From NCBI GenBank assembly GCA_030248215.1, contig JASANG010001649.1, forward strand, positions 434,001-498,000: DNA of 64,000 nt, in the 5' to 3' direction. This document shows positions 12,846 to 24,562 of the stretch, piece by piece. Numbering within the stretch: position 1 is the stretch's first letter; each line of letters opens with the position of its first letter. Below the pieces are notes generated by a model, which saw nothing but the letters and a program-made list of their open reading frames with translations, did not search any database and was not told the DNA's origin. A program made the position numbers and the translations under genes. This DNA comes from Enoplolaimus lenunculus (taxonomy: Eukaryota; Nematoda; Enoplea; Enoplida; Thoracostomopsidae).

Positions 12846-12949
12846 CGGAGCAGCCAGATTCCATACCCCCATTTAGGTGACTCCACCCTAAAGGTATCCC
12901 CCCTAACCGGATGAAACAGAAACTGCCGAAGTTTTAGAAATAGTCTGGC

Positions 12950-13070
12950 TTTTCGTTACAGATATGCTGCAAGTGTTCGATATGAAGTAAAAATTACGAA
13001 AGTCATCCAAAATCTTAAAAGTTTCAGTGCATCTGCTTTTCAAAATCTTTTAAATAGCTTTGAAGACACT
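12950..13070. repeat. Fragment of the family V dispersed repeat
   Basis: Shares the internal order GATATGCTGCAA.TGTTCG, AAAAATTACGAAA.TCATCC, AAAATCTTAAAA.TTTC, TGCATC.GC with copies at 44.1, 45.4, 61.7 and 63.9 kb. Both ends are missing. Confidence 0.65.
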
Positions 13071-13269
13071 ACACAAGCCTTACAATAACCACCAGGGTGC
13101 TAAATGAAAACAAATTTTCTTCCTCGCTACATTCGCTGGCTTACAATTTTACATAACATAATCTGAACTCTCATGAAACGAAATAATCAAGAACGGCAAC
13201 AAAGAGATTTTTGAGTGAGATGTGCCGTTTGCTGTCCTTTCTAGATCCATCGTTTTGCAGGAAGGGTGT

Positions 13270-13420
13270 CCTCAACAGAGGTATAAGTGGATAAAGATTT
13301 TTTTACCCGCGTTTGCGCTTTACCCGCAGAAAGTTTACTTTTTACCCGCTTGTATAAACGCGCAAAATACCTTTACCGTTACCGACCTTACCTGCCCTTA
13401 TTATTTCTTGTACGTTCCAT
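13270..13420. repeat. TACCCGC-rich repeat, copy 1
   Basis: Repeated TTTACCCGC words plus GTATAAACGCGC and TACCTTTACCG. The same word set recurs at 20235-20320, so this is a dispersed element and not chance. Confidence 0.55.
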
Positions 13421-13899
13421 GTTATTGTGTAATTTTACAGTGCATCATGTGAATCGTATGACGTACGTTTCAAATAACTCTTCATCAGTAACTTTCAAAG
13501 CAAACCATTAAGTAAAAATAGTAACTCCGGACAATATTGTCAGGGACACCTATTTCAAAGCGCTAGTTAGGCTTGCTTGTATTTGACTTAACATATGGAC
13601 ATCAGGGAGTGCTAGATAACCTTAAGAGGCTTCCTAAGCTCGTAGACAATAATCAAAAGACCGTTTTCTTAATCGGATGTACGTATGTTTGCGTTACAGC
13701 CCATGTATCTGCTGCGTTTTCATATTGACCGTTTAGCCTTTCCTTTTTTTGACTAGTTTTTGTTTGTAATTGTTGCTTGCTATGATGCTTTTTTTATGCC
13801 TTTTAATCGCTGTATTCTGTGGATTGATATTTCATTGTGGGTTATCGATCGTTTTGACACTGGGGATTTAGTTCGACACTCACCACAAACTCTAAACTC

Positions 13900-14040
13900 A
13901 AGGCAAAAAAACCAAGGCAAGGCTGACTAGAACCTGACTAGATAAATTTACTAGGAATTTTGACTAGAAAGTATACCACCCCGGCGCTGACTAGACTAAA
14001 TTCAACTGGTAATCAAGTATCAGATAAGAGTACCAGTCAC
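13900..14040. repeat. Short CTGACTAGA-containing repeats
   Basis: GACTAGA occurs five times within about 90 bp with irregular spacing, just left of the GC-rich island. Function unknown. Confidence 0.5.
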
Positions 14041-14752
14041 ACCCGTAGACTCTTTTCATTAAAAGAGGTTTAAATTTCCTGTGTAAAGTCTGGCGGCGCG
14101 TTTCTCTGAACTGCTCGGGGGAGATGGAGGCAATTGAAAATTGTTAGCAATCTCTGTGCTCCGACCACGCGACTACATAGGGGTGTTTCTAGGGTAAGGC
14201 CAAAGGATCCATTTCAAGAAAAGAGGGACCTCGTTTGCCCGCCTATCTCAAGAGCCCGAAGAGGGTTCGGGTTAGGGACGACCGAGTTGGCTAGAGGACC
14301 TCCACACCGGCATAAATCCCCCTTAACACCCCCCCCTTTCCCCCGCCCAACAGACGTACATATTATAATAACGCGCGCGTCGTGTGCTAGTGAAAGCAAA
14401 CCACAGAATCCATAGAGGAGGGGGCGGAGAATATTTAGGAAAAGGGGGGGAAACCCCTAAGGGGAACCTAGATCCTTACTGCTGGACTGTATGAGTACCC
14501 CGGTTCGGGTAAGCGTGCTGGTAAAACCAGCCCCCAGCCAGGCGTTCCCGACCACCCGGCCCCAAAGCAAAGTCCGGGCACGCTACTGCCACAAGGAGCG
14601 GAAAAAAATAAAACCCAAAAAAAACCAAAATAAAAAAAGGAAGCATCAATCTATGAACGAGGGGGAGGGATGACACAAAAAGGAAGAGGGAGGGGACAAC
14701 AACAAAGTAGGAGAAGTTCATAATGATCAAAAAAAGACAACAACACCACCAC

Positions 14753-14824
14753 CCACCCCCCCCCCCCCCCGACGATTACCTACGGAGGACTCCTCCGTAC
14801 CCCCCCCCCCCCCCCCCCCCCCCC
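14753..14824. repeat. Two long poly-C tracts around a small palindrome
   Basis: Two runs of C (about 16 and 25 bases) flank a short block containing TACGGAGGACTCCTCCGTA, a near-perfect palindrome. C-runs of this length often collapse or expand in assemblies. Confidence 0.9.
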
Positions 14825-16142
14825 TTGGCGTAAAATGCAAGACTGCACCCAAAAATACACGATAGTACGACGGAAACTGATAACGTGCATAAAACTACCG
14901 CGGACCTGAGCAGAAACTCTGAAGGAAACCGAGACAAAAACTATAAGGGTATCCCGCCCTGCGGATGAGGGGGCGTAGGTCTGGGGACTGAGCCAGCTCG
15001 TTGTCTCGGACTAAGTTAGTGGTTGTCGTACCCCCCCTGCCCTATTTACTGAGTGTGCGTATGCGCGGGTCGAAGTGTGTATTTGACTATACGTACAGAT
15101 GCACAGTTGAATATAATCTTTAGCTCGGATAAGAAAACCGCTGAGTTCCGGGCAAGCGGGAACGACCAGGAGAGGGTAGTGTCCTGACCTGACTCTGAAA
15201 TAGAGTGATCTCTAACTTTCTGCGCGCACTGGTCTTGTCGTACTGTTTAGAAGCACCCCGTTCCCTGTTCTCGCCCATGTTCGCCCCAACAGACGCTATA
15301 GCCCCCTTGCCGTTTCGAACTTCGCATCAATCGCACATTAACTGAAACTGCGGTGGAAATCGAAGTTGTATATAGAGGAAGGGCGTAAATGATAAGAGGG
15401 AAGTTTGTTCGAGAACCCCCGGTAAAACAAGAACTGGGTGCCCAGACCGGCCGCCTCTCCTGTGGACGAACCGACTTATGCAGGAATACGTATAAAGTCT
15501 AGGTTATTATGGGACAGGCTTGATCTTGAGGCTAGGGACTCTGACGGAAGGGTCGTCAGTCTCGGCACCCTCTGCCCCCCACCTTCGTGATCTATGCTAT
15601 CCATCAAGAGTTTTCAAAATTTCTGGGCGCCCCATCTCTCCGCTGTTAACGGTCGAAGAGTAAAATTTTGAAAAATTTTAAAGTTATCAAGTTTCAGCTA
15701 CCCCAACGGGGTATTAAAATTTTGAATCGTGGTATCACTGAGCGCGCGAGTGTTTTGAGCAGATGTCAATGAGGGGTATGGGTTTTCGTTTAGTTGCCGT
15801 AGCAAGGGGGCGCATGGCTTGTTTAGGCTTTTTGGGATGATCTCAGGTGTGTCTCCCTCAATAGGTGCGTACAGAAATGGATCAAGAGGTGTTCTGAGGC
15901 TTAGATTAAGATTTTGGAATTACCGGTTGCAATTTTAATTGAGGACAGTGATCCTGAAGGCCTCAGCAGGTTAGCATTGGTTTGTGTTGATCCGGAGAGG
16001 ATCACCTTTTAGCCCAGGGAACGTCTTCGTGGGCATATCCAGATATTTTGGTAGATCCCACGATTTGACCCCAGGCACAAGGATATAACCTTTCTGTTCT
16101 AGCTTCCGAGGACGTCGCCCAACCAGTTTCCTAATAATATCT

Positions 16143-16208
16143 CCCCCCCCCCCCACCACCCTCCACTACACTCACCCCCCCTCCCTCTTGGGCCCAGGGG
16201 GGGGGACG
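16143..16208. repeat. Poly-C then poly-G low-complexity tract
   Basis: C-rich tract followed at once by an eight-to-nine-base G run, immediately left of the first ~150-bp module. Confidence 0.8.
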
Positions 16209-16209
16209 C

Positions 16210-16560
16210 TTACGGACCTTGGTCCGAAAAACGTGAATCTCACTTTTTCGGAATTCAGTGCCGAAATTAGGCTCATTCAATTCAGCTCGTCGAGCTGATC
16301 AAGAAAACTACCCCGAACCCCACCCGCAAAACAATAGTTAAGAAACTACTAGCCTCTAAAGTTCTCCGGATTTTAGTGTGTGAGTGTAAGCATTTTACGG
16401 ATCCCAGTACAAAAAATGCGATTTTCACTTTTCCGGGGTTTGGCCTTAAAATGGGTACCGTTCGATTCAGCTTGACGAGCTGACAAAGAAAACCACCCCG
16501 AACCCCGTCCGCAGACTAATAGTTAACGAGTTATGGCGGGTACAAGGTATTAGGAATTTT
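16210..16560 (+). repeat. Module pair, left side (two direct copies)
   Basis: Two head-to-tail copies about 185 bp apart. Each has the order: TTACGGA(T)C, (AAATGCGATTTTC)ACTTTTTC, AATTCAGCT.GACGAGCTGA, AAGAAAAC.ACCCCGAACCCC, CCGCA, ATAGTTAA.GAGTTATGGC. The same order, inverted, occurs twice at 18030-18350. Central GAGCTCGTC/GACGAGC words can form hairpins. No coding meaning is apparent. Confidence 0.8.
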
Positions 16561-16989
16561 ACATGTAAAGAAGGTATCTTAAGGATACCAGTAAAATTTT
16601 TAATCGCTCCTGTGAGCTATTGTCATTTTTACAAGGTGCCTAAATGGCAGTTTTACGATGCCCCAAAAATTGATACCCCCCTACGTTTTAGAATTTGCAT
16701 AGGACTTCTAAATTTTATAGGTGAACCTAGTACCCACGTTATCGGCAACGATAGGCAAATTTCAAACCAAAATTATATGGTACTCCACACCCCTTTCGTG
16801 AAACTGAGATAGCCCTAACTGGGCCCCGATTTGACATAACCCCCCTTAAATACGTACGTAACCCCCCTGTCCCCGTCGAATAGCGCCCCGAGACTCACGT
16901 ACACGCTATGTCGCCACCGCGTGTAGTGAGCTCGGTTTGCTGTCGCGGCTCGAGCACGCGACTTTGAAAACCGAAAAATTCTAAACTGA

Positions 16990-17180
16990 TCTGACTGCAC
17001 AGCCCGTGCAGCGTGCTTTTATACCCGTGCTCAGCCCCTACGCGATTCGCCGATGGGTTTAGCCAATCAGGGACCGAAAAACAACAGCAAGGCAGCGACC
17101 TGATTGGGTGAAAAGTCTGGATAACCCAGAGCCAATGAGAGTGCAGTGTACACAAACTCTAAAGTCTCAGCTGATTGGTC
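16990..17180 (-). promoter_or_regulatory. CCAAT/TATA promoter-like block inside the GC island
   Basis: Read on the minus strand: ATTGGCT (CCAAT box, 17061-17067 on plus), then about 40 bp later GGGTATAAAAGC (TATAAAA at 17017-17023), then about 25-30 bp later an initiator-like GCAGTCAGATCAG near 16985-16998. Three further CCAAT elements (about 17103, 17132, 17174) lie upstream in both orientations. Order and spacing match a strong RNA polymerase II core promoter. The downstream frame lacks a recognisable protein, so the transcript is unknown. It lies midway between the inverted module pairs. Confidence 0.5.
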
Positions 17181-18029
17181 AGTGGTGTTTCACATTCCTT
17201 ACCAACGTCAGAGCTTCAATGGGGGTTGCATTTATTCCCTGGGGTAGTCCCAGTTTGGCTGGTTCTTTGATGGCGGGGCAGGAGTTTATGAGCGCGCCTC
17301 CAGGTGTGGAACCTCCTTGAGAATCCGGACAAGCCCCGCGCGGCTTCCGTGGCGTAGTGTATCCCCCTTTTGATATGAAATACTAGCGCATTTTGCCTAT
17401 AACAGCCCATTGGGGCGTGCCAACTCAGTTCAAAATGGTTCTGAGGGGGTAGTAGGATAAAACCGAGAACAGCAAATAATAAAAAAAACAATAAGGACCA
17501 AAATCCATGAGAAGACAAGACAAAACATAAATTGGCATGACAGAGAAAAGGGTACGCAACATTATTTTTAGACAGTAGACCTCCTGAATACCACCTAACT
17601 TTAGAACTACCGTTATTCATGCTCAAATGTGAGTGCTAGAAGCCTAATAGCCTACTGTGCAGAGCTTAACGAAGAAAAACTACACGCCCGTTCCTTGTTT
17701 ACGGGCTGAATTTGAAAAAACTAAAATAACCCTGTCAAGGGTATCCTACGCTAAAAACGCCCAGTAGGCACAGACAAATTGTTAAACCAATACAACAATC
17801 TAACTGAGTTGAGATTATCACAGCCTAGCCTACCAAAACAACGACTGACTATTCCAGGGGGTTCTCAGATACTCTCAGCACAGGAAACATTCGTTCTAGG
17901 TTCCATTTCTGAGTAACCTTTACGGTCCTAAGAGTGAAACAAAGCCAGCGACCTTAATTCCAGTATCACGTCTTAAGAAAATTAGAGTTGCAGTTACCTA
18001 AACCTCACCTAATAATTACGCCTTCACGC

Positions 18030-18350
18030 GGGCCTCTAGAAAATTGGACCAGGCCATAACTCCTCAACTACCAGCTTGCGACACCGGTTTGGGGTGGTTT
18101 TCTTACTCTACTCACACCCGTAGTGCGAAAAAGTTAAAATTGCATTTTCAGGACCGGATCCGTAAAGTACGTATGTATTAAGTGTCGGGACTTAGTATTG
18201 GCCATAACTTTTGAGGTATTAATTTGCGGACCGTGTTTGGGGTGGTTTTCTTGCTCTGCGCGATGCGCGGAGTCGAATGATACCCATTTTATCCATAGGT
18301 TGTGAAAAAACGAAAATCGCATTTTTCAGGATCCGATCCGCAAAATACTT
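18030..18350 (-). repeat. Module pair, right side (two inverted copies)
   Basis: Inverse of the left pair: GGCCATAACT.(C/T)T..AGGTA, TGCG(G)ACC.., GGTTTGGGGTGGTTTTCTTAC/GC and GAAAA(T)CGCATTTTTCAGGA.C.GATCCG, in two copies about 150 bp apart. Together with 16210-16560 this brackets about 1.5 kb containing the CCAAT/TATA block. Confidence 0.8.
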
Positions 18351-18930
18351 TATACCTGAGTATTGGTTGTCAAGAAATGGCAGGAAGGCCAAAACTGCCT
18401 CGTGCTAAGCACCAGGATTTATCCAATAAAAGAGCTGAGCGCCTCGCCATTTGAAAATTTGTGTGTACCCTGTGACTAGAGAGAGTTCTGACCAGGCCTC
18501 AGGAGATATAAGGAAAGTTGATTTAGACTAATACCTGCACTCGTACTTGACAACCGAAACTCTGAAGGCACAGCCCGTACTAATAGACTGACGCTAGACC
18601 CAGGCAAGGAATACTAAGGAAAAACAACAGCAAACCGGCGCCTTTTGACTTCCCCTTGGGGAACAGAAATTGTCATAAGGAAATTACTTGTAAAATCCGG
18701 ACAATCAACTCGTGCAGCTTTTAGGGTGTATCTAGAAAATTACCCGAGCCTGACCAGTTTATGTCGGAGATCTCAGGGAACTGTGCATAGGCTGTTTACA
18801 TCCGGGGAGTGAGAGCCAGGCGTTACACCCTCACCCTTTGTGATCAGGCTCGTCCCTAGAATAATCCAACTGCAAAAGGTGGAGCAATTTCAAAAGCCCC
18901 CAAAAGCCCTCTGGTAAGGTGGCGAGTCCA

Positions 18931-20234
18931 CGTTCAGGTACCTATGGGTATGAATTTTCTTTAGAGAATCAAATCATTTCTAATTTCCAACTGTTGCTTT
19001 TTTTTAGCAATTAATCTTACGCTAATACTAGCTATATTCACAACGCACGTCTTGTGCTTCTCAAACCAACAACTCACAGCAAAGGATAGCTATTTTCTCA
19101 ACTTTCCTATTAAGGTATAAGGACGTTTTAATTCGTGTTAATTTGATTGTCCGTATGTACTGTATACTCTTATGATAAACCAAAATTCCAAGAACGCGTT
19201 CAGTAATGAACTATGAGCGATTTGAACCCCTTTTGACTCCTGGCCTTGTGCCATGGCAAATCCAAAATTTCAGAAATACCAGATCAAGTATCTGGATTGG
19301 CATTTGGGCGATATCCTAGGTAGTTCAAGGTATTGCATTGTTGCTGGTTCGAATCAGCAATTATTTTTGTTAAAATCAAAGGCCAGGATCGATCCGCCTT
19401 TCCGTTAAAAGGTCTATGACCATGTGTCTAAATTTTGCAGGATCGCCAACCACATCCCACAAAGAATACAACAACCCCTAAAAAGTCCAACGCAGAAGAC
19501 CAGATCGCTCTTGAATCCACTTATCGGGATATATTCAAGAGAGATAGCATAAAACTAGCAGTCCTAATTAGCCGACACGGATAAAAACTCAATTGTTGTT
19601 GGTACGAGTCGACAACATATCAAGGTGTTTCATAGGAGCTTAGGCGTAGAGCGATATCGGAATTTTGTGATTCTCAAAACCCGATATCACGCCGGGGGAC
19701 CATCATCCTCTGGACAAGTAGCTTAATAGGCAGATCCACGGCCACGAACACCCGTGAGAGTATCATCTCGGATACGTCCGCAGGGATACTCGGTGATCGT
19801 ACCCGTAACAATATTGCAGATTACATCTATCATTGTTACAACTTAGTTGTTTGCCGATGGATAAGTGAATCAAAACATTCTTGTCTCTACAAAATCGTTG
19901 TTGTTAAGAATTTAAGAGCGCATAAATCACGCATTTCTATACGGTTTTGTCGCAGTTTGTATTAGACCTCTTTCACAAAGCTGAAAACATATCATTCCAC
20001 GCCAAAGAAAAATATAACCTCTATGGAACGCGAAGAATGTTAAGCAAATGAAATACCATATATTGTTGCCGTCTATTAAAACGCCACAATTATTGTTCGA
20101 TTTAACAGCACGTTTCTGCAGTGTAAAACTTATTTTAAACTCATACGGTAAATACAGTTTAAAAATTGAAGTTTTTGTACATCATCTGGTTTCAATTTTC
20201 TTATGAAATTTCAGACTTGTAAAGAATCACAAAT
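18931..20234. other. No gene seen
   Basis: Mixed-composition transition back to AT-rich DNA. Small hairpins (for example TCTTGAAT...ATTCAAGA at about 19510-19555) and a GGTTCGAATCAGC word at 19347-19359 are present, but no foldable tRNA could be built. Confidence 0.5.
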
Positions 20235-20320
20235 TTTTACCCGCGCTTTGAAATTCTTTACCCGCAGGTATAACCGCGCCAAAAGTTTATTACCCGTACC
20301 CGCGGATAACGTCAGCTCTG
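20235..20320. repeat. TACCCGC-rich repeat, copy 2
   Basis: TTTTTACCCGCGCTTTG, TTTACCCGCAGGTATAACCGCGCC and TTACCCGTACCCGCGG. Same word set as 13270-13420. Confidence 0.55.
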
Positions 20321-22499
20321 GTCCCCACAGCTATCAGACACGAGCGAGAGCTCGGACAACCAAGATGAAACATCGATAAATTCCGTATCCACTAATACGC
20401 TAGGCGCCCCAGCCCTAGAGTTGAGGGGGACACCCCGTTTGCTCCGGCACTACGAAGTATGAAAAGGACTGATCCGTAGAAAAATTCCGGAACGGGTTAG
20501 TCTGGTCCACATCACTACCGAAGAGCAAAACCAAAACGTACCCTTAAATTTAATTGCCATCTATTTCAGACCAGTCTCGACCACTATTGCTGTTGGTATA
20601 TCTTAAACTGTAAATCGGAATCGTTAATCTGTGTACGGTTTAGTTTTACTTTGCACTCTTCAACTGATTATTCCTTTTGGCCTCGTGAAACACGGTAGAA
20701 AAATGCATATCTGCGGCATCTTATGAGCAGCATAGTAAGTAAGGCATCGTATAACTGTGAAGAGGACGATCATAGAAGAAACCGGGATAGCTTAGCGCAA
20801 TTTTGAAACAACTCCAAAGGGCATAATTTTGGTTTTGATTTTTGCAGGAACCTGTATCCTGTATGGTCCCCGTTAGCTGCGCCAGCCGATTTAACCAGCT
20901 TCTAGTGTATTCTAGCCCCGTAAATAATCATTTTGTTGTGCTCGCAGCGCGTTCCTTGTTATCTTATTTATTCCCGATTTCAACTCGTTTTGGTCGTTTT
21001 TTGGTTTGTACCAACCGTTGTATAATCGAAACGAAGGACACACAGCTAGTTGATTTAAAGAATTTCACCTTTAAATCTTTGCCAGTCGCGGTACATTGTG
21101 TCGGTTAGTATTATACGTACCAGAAACGTTCCGATTTCTGCCGAACCAGTTCGGTGTTTGGGTTTAAACCAAAGAGCTTTACACGAAATCTCTCGAGAAA
21201 TCAAACTCAATTATTCGGTCTGACCCCGTCGTCCGCAAGCTGCTTGAAGCTCTGAGAACGACAAAATAATAAATGTATATGTATGTATGTATATATATGT
21301 AACAAATAAACATTGTTGGTTTTAGTAAAGAAAGACGATTGCCGAATACTGAGACCACCAGTAAAACGCATTTTAGTCCGGAACATGATCGCATCGCATG
21401 CATATAAACAATTTAAAATCTACAATTGAAGACTATTGGATTTTATAAAAACTTTAACTACACGGACAAAGCGTATGTTGTTGTTTTTAAGGCTTTTTGG
21501 CGCAGTATCATTCGTGTAAAAATATTGAAGAGGCTGTGATTGGATTTTTTTAAATATATATCATAAGATATCGTTTCATATATATCGCAAAAACCTGTTG
21601 GCTTCCAAAAGGTACTTGGAAAAAATTATGGGGGCTTGAGGGCCATCACCCTTCCTCTACAGTTACGGCTCTAAATATATATGGTAACTGAAGAAAATAG
21701 CATATATTACCAGTTTAATAGCTGTAAAGTGTTCAAAGAAACTAGTGACACGCCGAGTTGCAATTAAATTAAAATTAGGCGAAAAAATACCGAAATCACA
21801 GCAAGGCCAAGTAAACGTGACAAAAACTGATTTTAATCAAAAACAATTAACGAAAACCGTTTTAAACTAAACCGGATATTTGACTACAGAACCGACACGC
21901 GAAAGTCTTAAAGGTACATCAACTATAACAATACTCTAAATGTTCAAATCTTAACTCGTTAAATCGTAAAACAGTTAAAATAACTTTCGCCACACGGCAA
22001 TTATTTTTAACTGAAGTGTATCCCACCTGTATAAAACACCACCGCCTACGCTGTCTGAAAAAGCCCGGTCCATAACCAGGAAAGGCCAGAGGGGTTCAAC
22101 TTAGCTGTAGATAATTTTTGACACCCATGGAAAACTTTTGGGCGTCGCTTTGTTAAAGTAGAACAGCAAAATCGCCCTGCGCCACACTTGACATATTTGA
22201 ACCCAAGAAGGCGTTGGTCTAGCAACGGACCAGCTTAAGCCAATTGGTGTTCCGTTTAATTTTTTCCTAAAAATGCACTTTGAACGTGAAAAAACCCTCT
22301 GGTTTATAGATTACCCATGTTCAGATATTTTAATTAAATTGCGTACTTTATCAAATATTTAAATCGAAAACTGGACTGGAATATATTTCGAAACGAACCG
22401 AGACAAACTGTCAGAAACAAAGGTGGTGGTCTGTTTATAAAGTGAAACTGTAAATGTACTTTTTCTTGGAAACGCAACAAAAATCAGTCATCGGAGTGC
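20321..22499. other. No gene seen; one TATG microsatellite
   Basis: AT-rich, no recognisable coding. A short (TATG)n/(AT)n microsatellite is at 21271-21300. Open frames up to 88 codons show no domain. Confidence 0.5.
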
Positions 22500-22514
22500 G
22501 TCAAACCGAGGCTT

Positions 22515-22915
22515 GGCTGTTTTTAAAGCTGAAATGACAGCATACGATGTTTTGTAGAGTTTTCCTATTATTGCTCACAGTCTCAAATATGATGGAAAAC
22601 TCATATTGAACTTTAAACAGTTTCAAAGATGTTTTATTTTTCTGCCAACACAATTGAGACGAGCAAATATTTGTCGCGAAAAATGGCGGCTGCAAAGAAA
22701 TTTTCAAGATTTTGGGTGAATTTCGTAATTTTTCTTTCGTTTTGAACAATTGGAGCACATGTTTAATATAAAATTGCGAGACATATACGTGATTTACAAC
22801 TAATTTTTTGCGTAAAAATAACGAAATTTTTGGCATTTCTATAATGGAAACGGAAACGAATAGCGATTATAACCAGAAACGGAGATGGGTATTCGGTTAT
22901 ACGCTGCTTTTATGG
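22515..22915 (-). mobile_element. Family V dispersed repeat, inverted copy
   Basis: Reverse complement of the family V order: TTTTGCCATTTTT..., ACACAATTGAGACG, AAAATGGCGGCTGC, TTTTGGGTGAATTTCGTAA, ATTTACAACTAATTTTTTGCG, ATTTCTATAATGGAAACGG. The body matches copies at 44.1 and 61.7 kb. Its ends are too diverged to read. Confidence 0.65.
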
Positions 22916-22925
22916 TCGGGCCGTT

Positions 22926-23394
22926 TTTTCGCGGGATTACAACAGAATAAACTTAAACGTTAGACTCTTTTTGTGATGAATTATTATTAAACCCCTCAAA
23001 GTAGCACCGGTACGATGGTTTGTATAAAATCAAACAGCGCAAATGACGTATGACTTGGGAAATGTTGTGCATGACATGAGATGTGCTATTTTAATAGAAT
23101 AAAGTCGATCAAACGCTAATTACTAAAAAATATAACTATATACCAAACAACGCCCAAAGGAACCACCTGGGTTTAGCCTTGTTCTTGCGTCAGTTTAAAG
23201 TAATTTGCATCAATCACTTTTACTTGCAATTTTGAAGAATTTAACGTAATGAATCAAAAGTGTTTATTTTAAAACGTAACAAACCCAGTCCCACTTTTAC
23301 TTGCTCCCCAATATTTGGAATCTCCCACTACATTGTATTAAAACTTCCCGTTTACCACTACACAATAACAGGCGGGTCTTTTGAGTTATTCTAC
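22926..23394. other. No gene seen
   Basis: AT-rich sequence without recognised features. Confidence 0.5.
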
Positions 23395-23900
23395 CCCAGC
23401 CGACGTTTGCCGAAAAATGATTAAATTTTAAAAAAATTTTATGCATATTTGTGCTTCTGTTGACCTCCCCTGATTATATGCCACTCCCAAATTTGAATTT
23501 TTGAAAATTCAATTTTTATATACCATTCAACGCAATTTGCAGCGCTGAGTTGAAGAACGGTGTTAAATTTTGCGCAGTTAGATTCTTGGCTAACGAGTTA
23601 AGTGAAATAACTGATTTGGCGCTGTCTCAAATCGTTGACAGAGCGCCAAATCAGTTATTTGACAATCACTCGTTAGCTTGACATCTGATTGCAAACATTT
23701 AGCACCATTCAACTTAGCTCTGCAAGCTGCGTTGAACGGTATATGACTTGTTTAACCTTTAACAAAAAATATTTGGATCTCACGGGGGGAACTTGGGACC
23801 TTAGAAATCTATTTTTTAATTGAAATTTGGGTGTGGAATGATCAAGGGAGGTCATGAGAAGCTCAAATATGCAAAAATTTTCAAAATCCAAAAAACTTCT
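23395..23900. mobile_element. Fold-back element, family F, copy with strong centre
   Basis: About 500 bp that folds on itself. The arms TGCATATTTGTGCTTCTG..GACCTCCC and GGGAGGTCATGAGAAGC..ATATGCA are inverse, as are CAAATTTGAATTTTTGAAAA/TTTTAATTGAAATTTGGG. The centre pairs ACTGATTTGGCGCT with AGCGCCAAATCAGT, and TAACGAGTTA with ACTCGTTAGC. Non-coding; fits a fold-back/MITE DNA transposon. Confidence 0.8.
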
Positions 23901-24355
23901 GTTATACAGTGAAACACTGTTGCATTTTGAAAGGTTTGTTACTTTGTAACAATCGCTTTGTAAACATCTGACGGAGGTCAGTGGCAGATCCAGGATTTCT
24001 CACAGAGATCCGAAACCCCCCTGCGGATACCTCACTCGAAAATGACAATATCAGCAAAAGTGGGTCAGAAACCAAACGCTATAAATTTGTTGAAATCCGG
24101 TCTTTAAAATGCGGCAAAACAACTAAAGATAGCTTGCTATAAGGTGGAAACATTGTCCTCTGTCAGGTCATTTGGAATTTTAGTATTAATTTCCGTACGA
24201 AATTTCAGCAGACGAACGTAGATTTATCTGGGAAGACAAAATATATACTTTGGCAACCAAGAATCTAACACAAGTGTTTGTAATAATTAAAAACATGCAA
24301 GCGAAGCGAGCAAGAAGCAAGACACAATTTTAGCAACAAATTCCGATGCAAAAGT
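23901..24355. other. No gene seen
   Basis: AT-rich; nothing recognised. Confidence 0.5.
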
Positions 24356-24562
24356 ATGCTTTGCGGGGTCGGAAATCCGATCTATAGATCTTCTCTATCT
24401 TCGCCCTTGAAAGATGCAAATGATCAGGGGTCAGCTATTCAAGGATTTTCCGATGATTTTAATTGTCACAAACATGACAGAAACAATACAAGTCCTACGA
24501 CCTTAAATGTGGAGGAAATGGATAAGAGCGTAGAAGGTTTTATTCGAGTAAATGACGTCTGA
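24356..24562 (+). CDS. Possible orphan exon or gene fragment, unknown
   Basis: A 68-codon frame with mixed, protein-like composition (many Ser, Asp, Asn; few runs) starts at an ATG and stops at TGA; an internal GTAAAT donor-like site precedes the stop. Right next to it, on the minus strand at 24586-24783, is another protein-like frame with three Cys and two His. I recognise neither. They could be remnants of a gene or a transposon, or chance. Read from composition only. Confidence 0.2.
   Translation: MLCGVGNPIYRSSLSSPLKDANDQGSAIQGFSDDFNCHKHDRNNTSPTTLNVEEMDKSVEGFIRVNDV

Larger units (their letters stand above)
14080..18930. other. GC-rich island of unknown origin
   Basis: By eye, many lines here are near or above half G+C, whereas flanking DNA is strongly AT-rich; the change is abrupt on both sides. 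Inside are poly-C/poly-G runs, a CCAAT/TATA block and four copies of a ~150-bp module in a 2+2 inverted arrangement. Open frames exist on both strands (up to 136 codons at 17216-17626, minus) but none shows a recognisable domain. It could be a large non-autonomous element, a decayed foreign insertion, or an assembly join. No ends with a target duplication were found. Confidence 0.6.

Noticed and set aside
12538-12864. A 108-codon minus-strand frame
   Set aside because: No domain; crosses a GGACCGG palindromic repeat.
14134-14415. A 93-codon plus-strand frame rich in Pro/Arg
   Set aside because: Composition reflects C-rich DNA; a shadow frame runs on the other strand over the same bases.
17216-17626. 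A 136-codon minus-strand frame in the GC-rich island
   Set aside because: No domain, no plausible start context, and one hydrophobic stretch that could be chance; GC-rich DNA has fewer stops.
19294-19366. tRNA gene suggested by GGTTCGAATCAGC
   Set aside because: The T-arm is good, but no acceptor stem, D-arm or anticodon arm could be built at the right distance.
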